Source: Chroococcidiopsis sp. CCMEE 29 | GTDB lineage: Bacteria > Cyanobacteriota > Cyanobacteriia > Cyanobacteriales > Chroococcidiopsidaceae | DNA: 64,000 bases | NCBI RefSeq assembly: GCF_023558375.1 | Contig: NZ_CP083761.1 | Span: forward strand, 5,101,001 to 5,165,000 | Direction: 5' to 3' | Shown: positions 34,979-44,859 of the stretch, in pieces | Position numbering within the stretch: the first letter of the stretch is position 1 | Layout: each line of letters starts with the position of its first letter | Made by a program: the position numbers and the translations under genes | Notes under the pieces: model-generated | The model's database searches: none | The model's input: the letters and a program-made list of their open reading frames with translations, nothing else | What the model was told of the DNA's origin: nothing

Positions 34979-36868
34979 ATGCTGATTTGCCCCCAATGTC
35001 AGCTTGAAAACCCAAATACCAACAAATTTTGTCAAGGCTGTGGCACTTCCCTGACTAGCAAGGTTTGTGCAGAGTGTGGCACCAATGTAGAGTTAAGTGA
35101 AAAACGGTGTCCGAACTGTGGCACGGAAACGGGAACGGTTTGGTGGGCGATTATTTCAGAGGCGAGGGAATACAAGGAGCAGGGGGAGAACTCACCACTC
35201 ACCACTCACCCCTCGTTGCCAGTCGGGGCATATTTAGACCAACAGCAACGCTATCAGCTGCTGGAACCCTTGATATTTGCGGCAGAAAGTACTGTAAATG
35301 CTGAAGCACAGGTGAGAGTGCTGGACTGCCAGCCATTTCAACTATCCCTGCTGGAGGCAACCAGTGTTAATGCGGTCATTGGGATGGATATCCCAGCGAT
35401 CGCCAAAACCTACATAGCTCTCAAATCTAACTACTCTCAAGTACCTGCAATTCATGATGCTTGGCAGCAGGGGCAGCAAGTGGTGTTAGTTGCCGATCGC
35501 TCTGATTGGCAGGAACTGAATAAACTGTGGCACGATGAGAAAACTACGCCGTTGCAGATTTTGCATTGGTTGTACGATACGGTGCAACTCTGGGCAGCAC
35601 TGGAACCCTGGCATTGTCGCCAAAGCCTCTTAGAGTTGTCTAACTTGCGGGTGGATGAAGACGGAAAAGTAGGGCTACAACGCTTGTATCCTGAACCTGA
35701 AGCTGGAAAGGCTTTAACCGTGCAAGATTTGGGGCAAGTGTGGCAAAGGTTATTTCAAGAGTCCCAACGCACCAAATTTGGCTCTTTGGTTGAGCTGCTA
35801 GCCGATTTACAGGCTGGTAATGTTCAGACAACCGATGATTTGCGATCGCGCTTGAAAGCGATCGCCCAGGAATTCCAAACAGATTTTACTTCTACCTCTG
35901 ATTTGCAGCCTGTATCGCTCCCAGCAGGAGGATCGGAGGCAATTGCAGTCACTTTAAATAACTCTGCTACGCCTACTTCTCAAATGAATGAACCACAAGA
36001 TAGCTTGATGCGGAGCGACGAGCTACCGACACTCGTGCTGCCTCTTCAGTTAGTTAGCTTAGAAGATGCGGGTTGCACCGATGTAGGTAGCCAACGTCAT
36101 CACAACGAGGACTTCTTTGGCATTGAAACGGCGATTCATCGACTAGAATTTCCTAACAGTCAAGCTATCCAAGCACGTGGTCTTTATATTCTCTGCGATG
36201 GTATGGGTGGACACGCTGGGGGTGAAGTGGCAAGTACCCTGGCAGTAAAAACGCTCCAGCAATACTTTCAAACTCACTGGCAAACCCACCAGCTACCAAC
36301 CAAGGAGTCTATCCGCGAGGCAGTACTTTTAGCTAACCAGGCTATCTACGATCTGAACCAACAGGATGGTCGTTCTGGAGTGGGGCGCATGGGTACCACT
36401 TTGGTACTAGTTTTGCTCCAAAATACCCAGGTAGCGGTGGCTCATGTGGGAGATAGTCGGCTCTATCGGCTCAGTCGCAAACAGGGATTAGAGCAAGTTA
36501 CTTTGGATCATGAAGTAGGACAAAGGGAAATCTTGCGGGGTGTAGAACCAGCGATCGCCTATTCCCGTCCCGACGCTTACCAACTTACCCAAGCCTTGGG
36601 ACCAAGAGACGAAAACTTCGTTAACCCTGATGTGCAGTTTCTTGAACTGAGTGAAGATACCCTGCTGATTTTAGTATCTGATGGTCTTTCAGATAATGAC
36701 TTGATAGAGCATCATTGGCATACTCACCTAGAACCATTGCTCACTTCAGAAGCTAGCTTGCAGCATGGAGTCAGTAGGTTGATTGATTTGGCAAATCAGT
36801 ACAATGGTCATGACAACATCACTGCTGTATTGGTTCGGGCAAAAGTGAGTCCAAAGCCGGAGCAATAG
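34979..36868 (+). CDS. Zinc-ribbon PP2C-family serine/threonine phosphatase
   Basis: The 629-residue protein starts with double zinc ribbons (CPQCQLENPNTNKFCQGCG, then CAECG and CPNCG, residues 4-49). A central region of about 300 residues follows that looks like a degenerate kinase-like fold. The C-terminal PP2C domain (about 360-625) has DVGSQRHHNEDFFG, LCDGMGGHAGGEVAS, VAHVGDSRLYRLS and LVSDGLSDND, all the metal-binding aspartates. It would dephosphorylate Ser/Thr proteins. Residues about 61-81 are encoded by heptamer-like repeat DNA. It is 7 bases upstream of an FHA kinase. Confidence 0.88.
   Translation: MLICPQCQLENPNTNKFCQGCGTSLTSKVCAECGTNVELSEKRCPNCGTETGTVWWAIISEAREYKEQGENSPLTTHPSLPVGAYLDQQQRYQLLEPLIFAAESTVNAEAQVRVLDCQPFQLSLLEATSVNAVIGMDIPAIAKTYIALKSNYSQVPAIHDAWQQGQQVVLVADRSDWQELNKLWHDEKTTPLQILHWLYDTVQLWAALEPWHCRQSLLELSNLRVDEDGKVGLQRLYPEPEAGKALTVQDLGQVWQRLFQESQRTKFGSLVELLADLQAGNVQTTDDLRSRLKAIAQEFQTDFTSTSDLQPVSLPAGGSEAIAVTLNNSATPTSQMNEPQDSLMRSDELPTLVLPLQLVSLEDAGCTDVGSQRHHNEDFFGIETAIHRLEFPNSQAIQARGLYILCDGMGGHAGGEVASTLAVKTLQQYFQTHWQTHQLPTKESIREAVLLANQAIYDLNQQDGRSGVGRMGTTLVLVLLQNTQVAVAHVGDSRLYRLSRKQGLEQVTLDHEVGQREILRGVEPAIAYSRPDAYQLTQALGPRDENFVNPDVQFLELSEDTLLILVSDGLSDNDLIEHHWHTHLEPLLTSEASLQHGVSRLIDLANQYNGHDNITAVLVRAKVSPKPEQ
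35158..35222. repeat. Heptamer-like insertion inside the PP2C coding region
   Basis: AGGAGCAGGGGGAG followed by repeated CTCACCA units lies in frame within the gene and encodes a variable segment between the zinc ribbon and the central domain. The units match those of the intergenic repeats. Confidence 0.55.
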
Positions 36869-36875
36869 CAAAAAG

Positions 36876-38096
36876 GTGGTAACGCTGTCTCTGTTACATC
36901 CGCAACAAACAACCCTGCTGCAACAATGGCAGTTTGAGAATGAATCGGTAATCTGGATTGGTCGAGCCCCGGATAATCAGGTTGTTTTAGATAACCCCTT
37001 GGTTTCCCGGCGGCATTTGGAACTCCGACGAATCACTGCGAAGAAGGGTAATGCGTGGCAGCTGATTAATCAGGGTACGAATGGAACTTTTCTCGATGGT
37101 ATTTTAGTGTCTCAGAGTTTGGTAGCAGATGGTTCCCTGATTCAACTGGCAAAAGGAGGACCTACTCTAAAATTTCAACTAGATTCTGCATCTCCTAGAG
37201 TTTCAACCCCAGGCTACCCCAGTCCTACAAAGACTTGTACCCACATTGGCAACTCGCCTAACAATTTGTTCTGCATCCACTGCGGTCAACCGCTCTTAGT
37301 GCAGCGGACGGTTCGTCAGTATCAGCTGTTACGCACCTTGGGACAAGGAGGAATGGGTACTACCTACCTTGCTTTGAATCAAGCAGGTGTGCTGGCAAAT
37401 CCGCAACTGCTGGTGTTGAAGGAAATGAATGCAGATATGGCAAAAGTTGCCAAAGCCCAAGAACTATTTGAACGGGAAGCTCACACCCTAAAAACACTAA
37501 ACCATCCAGGAATTCCCAACTATTACGATTTTTTTGTAGACTCAGGCAAAAAATACCTGGCTATGGAGCTAATCCACGGTCAGGATTTAGAAAAACGTGT
37601 CAACCAGCGGGGACCAGTGACACCAAGCCAAGCGATCACCTGGATGATCCAAACGTGTGATGTTTTGGACTATATCCACAGCCAAACGCCACCGCTAATT
37701 CACCGTGATATTAAACCGGCTAATTTAATGGTGCGAACGTTAGACAACCGGGTAGTAGTGCTAGATTTCGGAGCCGTTAAAGAAATTGGAACAGCGTTTG
37801 GCACTCGCATTGGAGCTGAAGGTTACAGCGCCCCCGAACAGGCACAGGGTAAGCCGTTAACCCAGTCAGACCTTTATGCAATTGGACCAACACTAATTTT
37901 TCTGCTGACAGGCGAAACTCCATTTAAGTTTTACCGCCAACGGGGTAAAGGTTATCGCTTTCAGCTGGAAAATGTTCCTACTATTACTCCCCAGTTGAGG
38001 ATGGTAATTGAGCAGGTTACAGAAGCTAACCCAGGCGATCGCTATGCAACCGCCAAGGAACTGGCTTCTGCCTTAGCCGCTTGCCAGTATTATTAG
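36876..38096 (+). CDS. FHA-domain serine/threonine kinase with zinc ribbon
   Basis: The 406-residue protein has an FHA domain (about 10-95, IGRAPDNQVVLDNPLVSRRH) that binds phosphothreonine, then a zinc-ribbon pair (CTHIGNSPNNLFCIHCG) and a full Ser/Thr kinase domain. The glycine loop is LGQGGMGTTY, followed by the Lys of LVLKEMN, catalytic loop IHRDIKPANLM and DFGAVKE. No membrane span is seen, so it is cytoplasmic. It starts with GTG and follows the PP2C gene by 7 bases; the shared zinc-ribbon suggests both work on the same targets. Confidence 0.9.
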   Translation: MVTLSLLHPQQTTLLQQWQFENESVIWIGRAPDNQVVLDNPLVSRRHLELRRITAKKGNAWQLINQGTNGTFLDGILVSQSLVADGSLIQLAKGGPTLKFQLDSASPRVSTPGYPSPTKTCTHIGNSPNNLFCIHCGQPLLVQRTVRQYQLLRTLGQGGMGTTYLALNQAGVLANPQLLVLKEMNADMAKVAKAQELFEREAHTLKTLNHPGIPNYYDFFVDSGKKYLAMELIHGQDLEKRVNQRGPVTPSQAITWMIQTCDVLDYIHSQTPPLIHRDIKPANLMVRTLDNRVVVLDFGAVKEIGTAFGTRIGAEGYSAPEQAQGKPLTQSDLYAIGPTLIFLLTGETPFKFYRQRGKGYRFQLENVPTITPQLRMVIEQVTEANPGDRYATAKELASALAACQYY

Positions 38097-38117
38097 CCTA
38101 GCGAATTAAATATCACA

Positions 38118-38151
38118 GCTATACAAACTGAAGTCCGCCGGTGCCGACTTT
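38118..38151. repeat. Dispersed palindromic repeat, partial copy
   Basis: It contains the GCTATACAAAC then AAGTCCGCCGG block that also occurs near 39370-39390, in the short spacer between the convergent FHA kinase and the DUF4327-like gene. Confidence 0.5.
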
Positions 38152-38163
38152 AGCTGAGGACCA

Positions 38164-38382
38164 CTATTCCTCGTCCCAAGCTTCAACTGCTAGCAACTCG
38201 CTGATTGGATCTTGCATAGAGAAGCCAAAGGCTAAAAGTTCTTGTTTCCAGTGATGCCAGTCATTCCCGTAAAGCAGGGCAATTTTCCAGATACTATCTG
38301 TTGGCTTGATAATGTTGGATTCTACAAGTGAACGCACGTGATGCTGTAATTTCACCATTGGGTGAACAACTTGCTGAGCCAT
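38164..38382 (-). CDS. Small DUF4327-like protein
   Basis: The 72-residue product begins MAQQVVHPMVKLQHHVRSL and ends ELLAVEAWDEE. The spacing of hydrophobic residues and the final W-D/E-rich tail resemble DUF4327 proteins of cyanobacteria, though I am unsure. No membrane span or metal site is visible. Convergent with the FHA kinase gene; no clear operon partner. Confidence 0.5.
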   Translation of the reverse strand: MAQQVVHPMVKLQHHVRSLVESNIIKPTDSIWKIALLYGNDWHHWKQELLAFGFSMQDPISELLAVEAWDEE

Positions 38383-38448
38383 AACCTCGATTTAATTCCG
38401 ATTGAGTTTGGTAAATATTTGAACAGAAACAGTTCAGATTGTGAGTTT

Positions 38449-38616
38449 TCACCGATGCGTGGAGTTGTTTTCGGTGAGGAGCGTTTTCATCTCTTTTAGC
38501 TTACCACACACAATTGTGACAAGTTGCTGAGCGATCGCCTCTGGTACGGGAATCTCTACCACTAACGATTCTAACTGCGATCTCGCTCGCGAAAAAATCG
38601 CTGCCCAACGGTCTAA
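38449..38616 (-). pseudogene. Coding-like stretch directly after the hisIE stop
   Basis: After the TAA of hisIE the same frame stays open for 55 codons before TGA. Its conceptual product (LDRWAAIFSRARSQLESLVV...) looks protein-like and ends in a charged tail. No ATG lies at its beginning; a GTG at 38562 could start a 37-residue peptide. It could be a remnant of a gene once fused to or overlapping hisIE, or a small gene with a non-standard start. Confidence 0.35.
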
Positions 38617-39288
38617 TTAACGACGGCGCTCTTGCAACTTACAATAAACAGCTTTTAGATCTACATGATGGTGTGCCAGGGCAACTAAGGTGTGATAGAG
38701 CAAATCTGCAACCTCACTAGCAATCGCCTCTGGCTGATCGTCTTTACAAGCCATCACGACCTCAGCAGTTTCCTCGCCGAGCTTTTTCAAAATCTTGTTA
38801 TCACCTGCTGCCAATAGCTGACAAGTATAAGAACCTTCGGCTGGATTATCGCGGCGATCGCAAATCACAGAAAATAGCTGCGACAGTGTATCTGCTGGTG
38901 GTGGCACGACTTCCCCATCTAGTTGATGAAAACAACTACGTTCACCCGTGTGGCAGGCAATATCTCCTACTTGCTCCACCCCAACTAGCAGCGCATCGCT
39001 ATCACAGTCATAGCGGAGCGATCGCACTTTTTGAATATGACCAGAAGTTGCTCCCTTATGCCATAACTCTGCACGGGAACGGCTCCAAAACCATGTCTCT
39101 CCCGTATCTAACGTTTTTTGCAGCGATTCCCGATTCATCCACGCCATCATCAAAACCGTGCCATCCAAATAATCCTGGACAATGGCTGGCACTAATCCCC
39201 GCTCATCGTAGCGAATTTGTGATAGCGGAATGGCTTGATGGAATACATTCAGTTCAGGCTTAGACATACCAGCTGGTTTCCCAGGCAA
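38617..39288 (-). CDS. hisIE: Bifunctional phosphoribosyl-AMP cyclohydrolase / phosphoribosyl-ATP pyrophosphatase
   Basis: The 223-residue protein catalyses two adjacent steps of histidine biosynthesis. The N-terminal HisI part shows [37 protein letters not shown] and the zinc-binding YDCDSDALL and [10 protein letters not shown]. The C-terminal HisE part (about 130-223) shows [17 protein letters not shown] and [12 protein letters not shown] and ends QERRR, a normal family end. No other his genes are nearby, which is usual in cyanobacteria. Confidence 0.95.
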   Translation of the reverse strand: MPGKPAGMSKPELNVFHQAIPLSQIRYDERGLVPAIVQDYLDGTVLMMAWMNRESLQKTLDTGETWFWSRSRAELWHKGATSGHIQKVRSLRYDCDSDALLVGVEQVGDIACHTGERSCFHQLDGEVVPPPADTLSQLFSVICDRRDNPAEGSYTCQLLAAGDNKILKKLGEETAEVVMACKDDQPEAIASEVADLLYHTLVALAHHHVDLKAVYCKLQERRR

Positions 39289-39348
39289 TGCTTACCTGTT
39301 CAAGATACCATTGTCTATAGCTCAGTTACCTCAGATCTTGCACCTTGC

Positions 39349-39470
39349 CCTCAGAATGGAATTCTGAGGCTATACAAGCCAAGTCCGCCGACGCGGACTA
39401 ACAGAAAATCAAGGGTTTGAAACCCGCGCAGGCGGGTTTTGTCTGTGTAGCTGCGACTTCCAGTCGCCAG
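39349..39470. repeat. Dispersed palindromic repeat, copy 2
   Basis: A run of four hairpins: CCTCAGAAT-GGA-ATTCTGAGG (39349-39369), AGTCCGC-CGAC-GCGGACT (39382-39399), AAACCCGC-GCAG-GCGGGTTT (39420-39439) and GCGACT-TCC-AGTCGC (39453-39467). The second and fourth match copy 1 at 18167-18217. Confidence 0.7.
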
Positions 39471-39622
39471 GTGCTCGGTTCTTGCTTAGTTTGATAGAAC
39501 ATAGTTTAATTTTTCCTGTTTTGTTTAATGATTTAAGGATAAGTTACTAACATAAGGTCTTGCCAAACAAGACACACAACCGTCGAAAGATAGAATTTAT
39601 AAATTTCCGCAAGGAGCGAAAC

Positions 39623-40921
39623 TTGGTTAATACCACCATTAAAACCAGCAAATCAGAAGAAATTTTTGCCGCTGCCCAGAAACTAATGCCTGGAGGGGTA
39701 AGTTCCCCAGTTCGGGCGTTCAAATCCGTGGGAGGTCAACCGATTGTATTTGACCGGGTCAAAGGTGCATACATTTGGGATGTTGATGGCAACCAATACA
39801 TCGATTATGTGGGCACCTGGGGTCCAGCCATCTGCGGTCACACCCATCCAGAGGTAATTGATGCACTGCACGCTGCCTTAGAAAAAGGGACGAGCTTCGG
39901 TGCGCCCTCAGTATTGGAAAATGTGCTAGCAGAAATGGTGATTGATGCTGTTCCCAGCATTGAAATGGTCAGATTTGTTAACTCTGGTACGGAAGCTTGC
40001 ATGGCGGTGCTGCGCTTGATGCGTGCCTTCACGGGACGAGACAAAGTCATCAAATTTGAAGGTTGCTACCACGGTCACGCCGATATGTTTCTAGTTAAGG
40101 CAGGTTCTGGTGTTGCCACACTGGGTTTACCTGACTCGCCAGGAGTGCCTAAATCTGCAACCATTAATACCTTAACTGCGCCTTTCAATGACTTGGAAGC
40201 CGTCAAAGCATTGTTTGAGGAAAACCCCGATCAAATTGCGGGTGTGATTTTAGAGCCAGTCGTAGGAAATGCTGGGTTTATTGCCCCTGATGCTGGGTTT
40301 CTGGAAGGTTTACGGCTGCTGACCCAAGAAAATGGGGCATTGTTGGTGTTTGATGAAGTAATGACTGGGTTCCGAATTGCCTATGGTGGTGCTCAAGAAA
40401 AGTTTGGGATTAAGCCTGACTTGACAACACTAGGTAAAGTGATTGGTGGTGGTTTGCCAGTGGGAGCCTATGGTGGTCGTCGAGATATCATGTCGATGGT
40501 TGCCCCAGCTGGACCCGTGTATCAAGCTGGTACGCTCTCTGGTAATCCTCTGGCAATGACTGCCGGGATTAAGACCCTGGAATTGCTCCAAAAGCCGGGT
40601 ACTTACGAGTATCTCGACCGCATTACTAAGAAGTTGGCGGCTGGTTTGCTACAAATTGTTACAGAAAGTGGTCACGCAGCTTGCAGCGGTCAAATCAGCG
40701 GCATGTTCGGCTTATTCTTTACAGCTGGACCAGTCCATAACTACGAAGATGCCAAGAAGTCCGACTTAGCGAAGTTTAGCCGCTTCCATCGCGGGATGCT
40801 AGAGCGTGGGGTTTACCTTGCTCCGTCTCAATTTGAGGCTGGCTTTACCTCTGTGGCTCACACGGAAGAGGATGTTGACCGGACTTTGGCTGCGGTGCGG
40901 GAAGTGATGTCTAGCATTTAA
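39623..40921 (+). CDS. hemL: Glutamate-1-semialdehyde 2,1-aminomutase
   Basis: Starting at the TTG at 39623 (ribosome site AAGGAG 6 bases before), the product is 432 residues, the normal length. It begins the conserved region at [20 protein letters not shown]. The PLP-binding lysine lies in [15 protein letters not shown], and the family motifs [30 protein letters not shown] and [10 protein letters not shown] are present. The enzyme forms 5-aminolevulinate for haem and chlorophyll. An upstream ATG-like start would add 21 residues not seen in the family. Confidence 0.95.
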   Translation: MVNTTIKTSKSEEIFAAAQKLMPGGVSSPVRAFKSVGGQPIVFDRVKGAYIWDVDGNQYIDYVGTWGPAICGHTHPEVIDALHAALEKGTSFGAPSVLENVLAEMVIDAVPSIEMVRFVNSGTEACMAVLRLMRAFTGRDKVIKFEGCYHGHADMFLVKAGSGVATLGLPDSPGVPKSATINTLTAPFNDLEAVKALFEENPDQIAGVILEPVVGNAGFIAPDAGFLEGLRLLTQENGALLVFDEVMTGFRIAYGGAQEKFGIKPDLTTLGKVIGGGLPVGAYGGRRDIMSMVAPAGPVYQAGTLSGNPLAMTAGIKTLELLQKPGTYEYLDRITKKLAAGLLQIVTESGHAACSGQISGMFGLFFTAGPVHNYEDAKKSDLAKFSRFHRGMLERGVYLAPSQFEAGFTSVAHTEEDVDRTLAAVREVMSSI

Positions 40922-40924
40922 TCG

Positions 40925-40985
40925 TAAGGGCGGGTTGAGCAATTGCGCTTGGCAACAAGAGATATCTAAGTTAAACCCGCCCTTA
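40925..40985 (+). terminator. Long-loop inverted repeat after hemL
   Basis: A perfect 12-base inverted repeat (TAAGGGCGGGTT and AACCCGCCCTTA) with a 37-base loop begins 3 bases after the hemL stop. It is followed by TTAAAG, not a T-run. It may terminate hemL or be a dispersed palindrome. Confidence 0.5.
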
Positions 40986-41152
40986 TTAAAGCTTCCAATT
41001 CCTTGTAGCGCGTGCAGCGATGCGATCGCGCTAGCGGATTTCTGTAAGTTGCTATAAAAATAGTACATATATACTAAACTAGAGTTCGATCCGGTTCCCG
41101 GACGCGGAGAGTTTTACTACCTGCTTGGGTAGAGCTACCAAGGAGGGTGCTG

Positions 41153-41551
41153 TTAGGGTATTGACAGCAATGTCAAAATCTGCTCAACAAATTGTTGGTG
41201 GTCAACAACTGGCTTTGAGATGTAGCCATCAGCGCCGCTCTGCTTGAGAAAGTTTTCGCGATCGCCTTCCATTGCGTGTGCTGTCACCAGGATAATTGGC
41301 AAGTTCGCAGTTTGAGGATCTGCCTTCAACATTTGGGTAATCTTAATACCATCGATTGCCTTACCCTGATAAACACTGCGCGAGAGGGAAACATCCATCA
41401 AAATAATGTCAGCTTCTCCAGCCTGAGCGATTTGCATTACCTCTTCTACATTTTCCGTATGCTTCACGTCCAAGCCGCCTCGCTTGGTCAAAATCTTGGC
41501 AAAAACGCGAGCATTAATCAGGTCATCTTCCACAATCAAAACAGTTTTCAT
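41153..41551 (-). CDS. Stand-alone receiver-domain protein (CheY-like)
   Basis: The 132-residue protein is a receiver domain: acidic pair in VLIVEDDLINAR, phospho-acceptor in ADIILMDVSLSRSV, Thr/Ser in IILVTAHAM, and Lys in GYISKPVVDHQQF. It resembles the DivK/Rcp-like regulators paired with hybrid histidine kinases in cyanobacteria. No kinase is adjacent. A hairpin-like CTTGGGTAG/CTACCAAG element lies just downstream at 41129-41146. Confidence 0.85.
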   Translation of the reverse strand: MKTVLIVEDDLINARVFAKILTKRGGLDVKHTENVEEVMQIAQAGEADIILMDVSLSRSVYQGKAIDGIKITQMLKADPQTANLPIILVTAHAMEGDRENFLKQSGADGYISKPVVDHQQFVEQILTLLSIP

Positions 41552-41819
41552 AAGAATTTGCCGTTGATTACACCATATTATTGCTTGAGACTCATGAAGA
41601 TATGGCTAATATATTGGCTGATAAAAACACCTGATAAAAAATGGTGTGCTTGTTAAATAAAGATAACAGTGGCTCCCTTTCATCAAGGATGATACTACTG
41701 CGTTTTATCCCACAACTAACATCTAAGGACTGTCAGAAACAATTCATTCGTTATCGTGTGGCTCATTGCTCTAGTTTACTCGGAATTTTTTTGTTGTTAG
41801 GAAACAGGAAACAGAACTC

Positions 41820-44342
41820 ATGGCAAAACAGTTAAACCTTCTCTCAACGGGACAGGTAATCACCACGGCCTTGCATACAGAAATGCAAAGGTCTTATCTG
41901 GAATATGCCATGAGTGTAATTGTTGGTCGGGCATTGCCAGACGTGCGCGATGGATTAAAGCCCGTTCACAGACGCATTTTGTATGCGATGCATGAATTAG
42001 GGCTAACTCCTGACCGTCCCTATCGGAAGTGTGCGCGTGTTGTCGGAGACGTACTAGGGAAATACCACCCCCACGGAGACCAAGCAGTTTATGATGCCTT
42101 GGTACGGCTGGTGCAGGAATTTTCTAGCCGCTATCCTTTGATAGCAGGACATGGCAATTTTGGTTCAGTGGATAACGATCCACCGGCGGCAATGCGTTAC
42201 ACCGAAACACGACTGGCTTCGCTCAGCTATGAAGCGATGCTGGCGGAAATTGCTGAGGAAACGGTTGAATTTGTTGGTAATTTTGATAACTCTCAGCAAG
42301 AGCCAACCGTGCTTCCAGCTCAGTTACCGTTGCTGTTGCTTAATGGCTCTGCTGGTATTGCGGTGGGCATGGCAACTAATATTCCGCCCCATAACTTGGG
42401 AGAAGTGGTCGATGGTCTGATTGCCTTAATTGATAACTCTGAACTATCAGACGAGAAGTTATTTGAGCTAATTCCAGGACCGGACTTCCCCACCGGAGGC
42501 GAAATTGTGGGTCTGGCGGGGATTCGGGAAACCTATAGCACAGGTAAGGGCAGTATCACACTGCGAGGAGTTGCCCAGATAGAAGAAATCCCAGCGGGGC
42601 AAGGGCGCCGAGCGCGGACAGCAATTGTGGTAACAGAGTTGCCCTACCAAGTGAGTAAGGCTGGCTGGATTGAGAAGATGGCGGAGTTGGTCAACCACGG
42701 TCGGATTGAGGGCATTGCTGATATCCGGGATGAGAGCGATCGCACGGGGATGAGGGTGGTTATAGAACTAAGACGGGATACCAATCCAACAGACGTGCTG
42801 CAGCAGTTGTACCACCAGACAGCACTGCAAACGAACTTTGGTGCCATTCTGCTAGCCCTAGTAGATGCACAGCCACGGCAGCTGAGCTTGCGCCAGCTGT
42901 TGCAAGAGTTCTTGAATTTCCGCGAACAAACTCTCAACCGCCTTTATACACACCAGTTAAGTAAAGCAGAAAGTCGCCTGCATCTGGTTGAAGGTTTGTT
43001 GAGTGCTTTATCTCATCTGGATGAAGTGATTGCGATTTTGCGGCAGGCAAGTGACGGGAGTACGGCAAAAATTACTCTCCAGAGTAGATTTGATTTGAGT
43101 GAAGCGCAAGCTGACGCTATTCTGGCTATGCCACTGCGACGCTTAACCAGTTTGGAGCAGCAGAATTTACAGACTGAGTTTGACTCTTTGAATCAGCAGA
43201 TTCAGATGTTGCGGCGATTACTCAGCGATCGCCGGGAGTTACTGAAGGCGCTGAAAAAAGATTTGCGATCGCTCAAGCGTAAGTATAGTGATGGGCGTCG
43301 CACGCGGATAGAGGTTACAGGTCAAGGTTCAGGGGTCAGAGAGCAGACCGAGCCTAGATCAAAGTCAAAGCGCGAGGAGCCAATTACAACTGAAAAGCCA
43401 AAAGTAGAAGAGGCAGTGTTGGAATTTACCCAACGAGGGTATGTGCGGCGGTCAGCAGCTAACAATCAGCGCTCAGCCAGAAAGCAGAAAGCAGATAGTG
43501 GCACGCCTGATAACGATCTAGTTATTCAGAGCCAGATTGCTAAAACTGAGGAAAATTTAGTGGTAATGACCGATGGCGGTAAGGTTTATCCCGTCAAGGT
43601 GGGAGATATTCCTCCAACCAATGGACGTGCACGTGGGACTCCTTTGATTAGCTTGTTGCCCAATGCTGCTGCTAGTTCGCCGGAAAGCTTAGTAACTCAC
43701 TTCTTGCTACCAAATGAGCCAGAAACTGCTCAACTGTTGATAGTGACCAAGTTAGGTCGAATTAAGCGTTTGTCAATGACAGATTTGGTTGATCTTACTA
43801 GTCGTGGTCTGACGGTGATTAAGCTTAAAGATGACGACCAGCTATTGTCTGCTCAGATCGCCCAAACTGGTCAAGACGTAGTTTTGGCGACCGCTGGTGG
43901 AAGACTACTACGCTTTAAGGTAAATGATGAGCAACTACCGATTATGGGACGTACCGCTGTTGGTTTACAAGCATTGCGGCTGCGGAAGCAAGAGCAGCTA
44001 GTTAGTGGCGTGACTGTGAGCAATTCAGATGCAAATCTGTTGCTAGTTTCTCAACTAGGGTATGCCAAACGAATGCCGGTAAGTGCATTGCGCCGGGCTA
44101 ATCGTGGTGATATCGGCACTCAAGCTTTGTCCTTTATTAGCAAGTCAGATGCTCTGGCTGCGATGGTACTGGCTCCAGAGGAAGCTGAAGTTGCTGTTGT
44201 GACAAATAATCAGCGAGTTGTGCGAATTCCTATGGACTCAGTGAATTTATGGGGTAAAGAGGGAAAAGGCGATCGCCTCCCCTCACTTAAGGAAAACGAG
44301 AAAATCACCACTGTCACCCTGCTTGCACCCGTCCCCAGTTAG
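41820..44342 (+). CDS. Type IIA topoisomerase subunit A (GyrA/ParC-like)
   Basis: The 840-residue protein has the winged-helix core and the catalytic tyrosine in [10 protein letters not shown] (near 123), plus motifs [16 protein letters not shown] and [14 protein letters not shown]. The C-terminal beta-pinwheel (about 530-835) has blades such as [19 protein letters not shown] find no canonical GyrA box (QRRGGKG) where one is expected. This suggests a ParC-like or divergent GyrA paralogue, as some cyanobacteria carry two. Residues about 500-511 are encoded by heptamer-like DNA. No gyrB is nearby, as usual in the phylum. Confidence 0.9.
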   Translation: MAKQLNLLSTGQVITTALHTEMQRSYLEYAMSVIVGRALPDVRDGLKPVHRRILYAMHELGLTPDRPYRKCARVVGDVLGKYHPHGDQAVYDALVRLVQEFSSRYPLIAGHGNFGSVDNDPPAAMRYTETRLASLSYEAMLAEIAEETVEFVGNFDNSQQEPTVLPAQLPLLLLNGSAGIAVGMATNIPPHNLGEVVDGLIALIDNSELSDEKLFELIPGPDFPTGGEIVGLAGIRETYSTGKGSITLRGVAQIEEIPAGQGRRARTAIVVTELPYQVSKAGWIEKMAELVNHGRIEGIADIRDESDRTGMRVVIELRRDTNPTDVLQQLYHQTALQTNFGAILLALVDAQPRQLSLRQLLQEFLNFREQTLNRLYTHQLSKAESRLHLVEGLLSALSHLDEVIAILRQASDGSTAKITLQSRFDLSEAQADAILAMPLRRLTSLEQQNLQTEFDSLNQQIQMLRRLLSDRRELLKALKKDLRSLKRKYSDGRRTRIEVTGQGSGVREQTEPRSKSKREEPITTEKPKVEEAVLEFTQRGYVRRSAANNQRSARKQKADSGTPDNDLVIQSQIAKTEENLVVMTDGGKVYPVKVGDIPPTNGRARGTPLISLLPNAAASSPESLVTHFLLPNEPETAQLLIVTKLGRIKRLSMTDLVDLTSRGLTVIKLKDDDQLLSAQIAQTGQDVVLATAGGRLLRFKVNDEQLPIMGRTAVGLQALRLRKQEQLVSGVTVSNSDANLLLVSQLGYAKRMPVSALRRANRGDIGTQALSFISKSDALAAMVLAPEEAEVAVVTNNQRVVRIPMDSVNLWGKEGKGDRLPSLKENEKITTVTLLAPVPS
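43318..43350. repeat. Heptamer-like sequence inside the GyrA/ParC gene
   Basis: CAGGTCAAGGTTCAGGGGTCAG-like units of about 7 bases lie in frame between the core and the pinwheel, matching the GGGGTCA repeats of the spacers at 48950 and 53285. Confidence 0.5.
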
Positions 44343-44859
44343 CCATCCTAACATCCTCACTTTGAGGCAGCTCTTATAAGGCTCTGAAGCAGTAATTGAG
44401 AGGTTATTGATTGACTATCCAGATACCACACCCTCTACCAACCGACGATAGGGATGAGTGGCGAGTAGGGGAGTAAATTTTGCAACAAGTCTAGTTATCC
44501 GGAAATTAACTGACTAGTGATGTAGATCAACTTAAGACTTAAATAATTCAGTACTTCTATATCATCGTTATTTTTTATACTATGATTTAAGTCAGACAAA
44601 CAGGTTCTTTAATATTAGACAGATCAAGAAAATATTCATTTTCAAGCTCAAAAATTGAAGGGATACCAGCCAAAGAAGTGTATTAAAAAGCACCAATTAA
44701 CATCTAACACAAATTGAGCTTGCACAGAAAATTGAAAAATTTGGTAAGGGAACAGAGGCACTATGTTATTTCATCTTGAACGACTGGGAACAATAGCAAC
44801 AGCAACAAGAAGTAACTGAATGAAGTCTATTGTCACCTGAAGCCATTGAGAAGAGCCCT
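44343..44859. other. Intergenic region upstream of sigC
   Basis: This 517-base region has no gene. A perfect 9-base inverted repeat (GACTTAAAT at 44536-44544, ATTTAAGTC at 44585-44593) with a 40-base gap lies in the middle and could mark a promoter or operator. The sigC frame stays open upstream to 44830 but has no family match there. Confidence 0.5.

Noticed and set aside
38449-38616. A nonsense mutation truncating HisIE
   Set aside because: HisIE already ends with a normal family C-terminus before the stop codon.
41070-41150. A TTCGATCC stretch resembling a tRNA T-loop
   Set aside because: The flanking bases cannot form a T-stem or an acceptor stem, and no anticodon arm is present.
41641-41835. 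A 64-codon plus-strand frame before the GyrA/ParC gene
   Set aside because: It overlaps the gyrase start, has no ribosome site and looks like non-coding composition.
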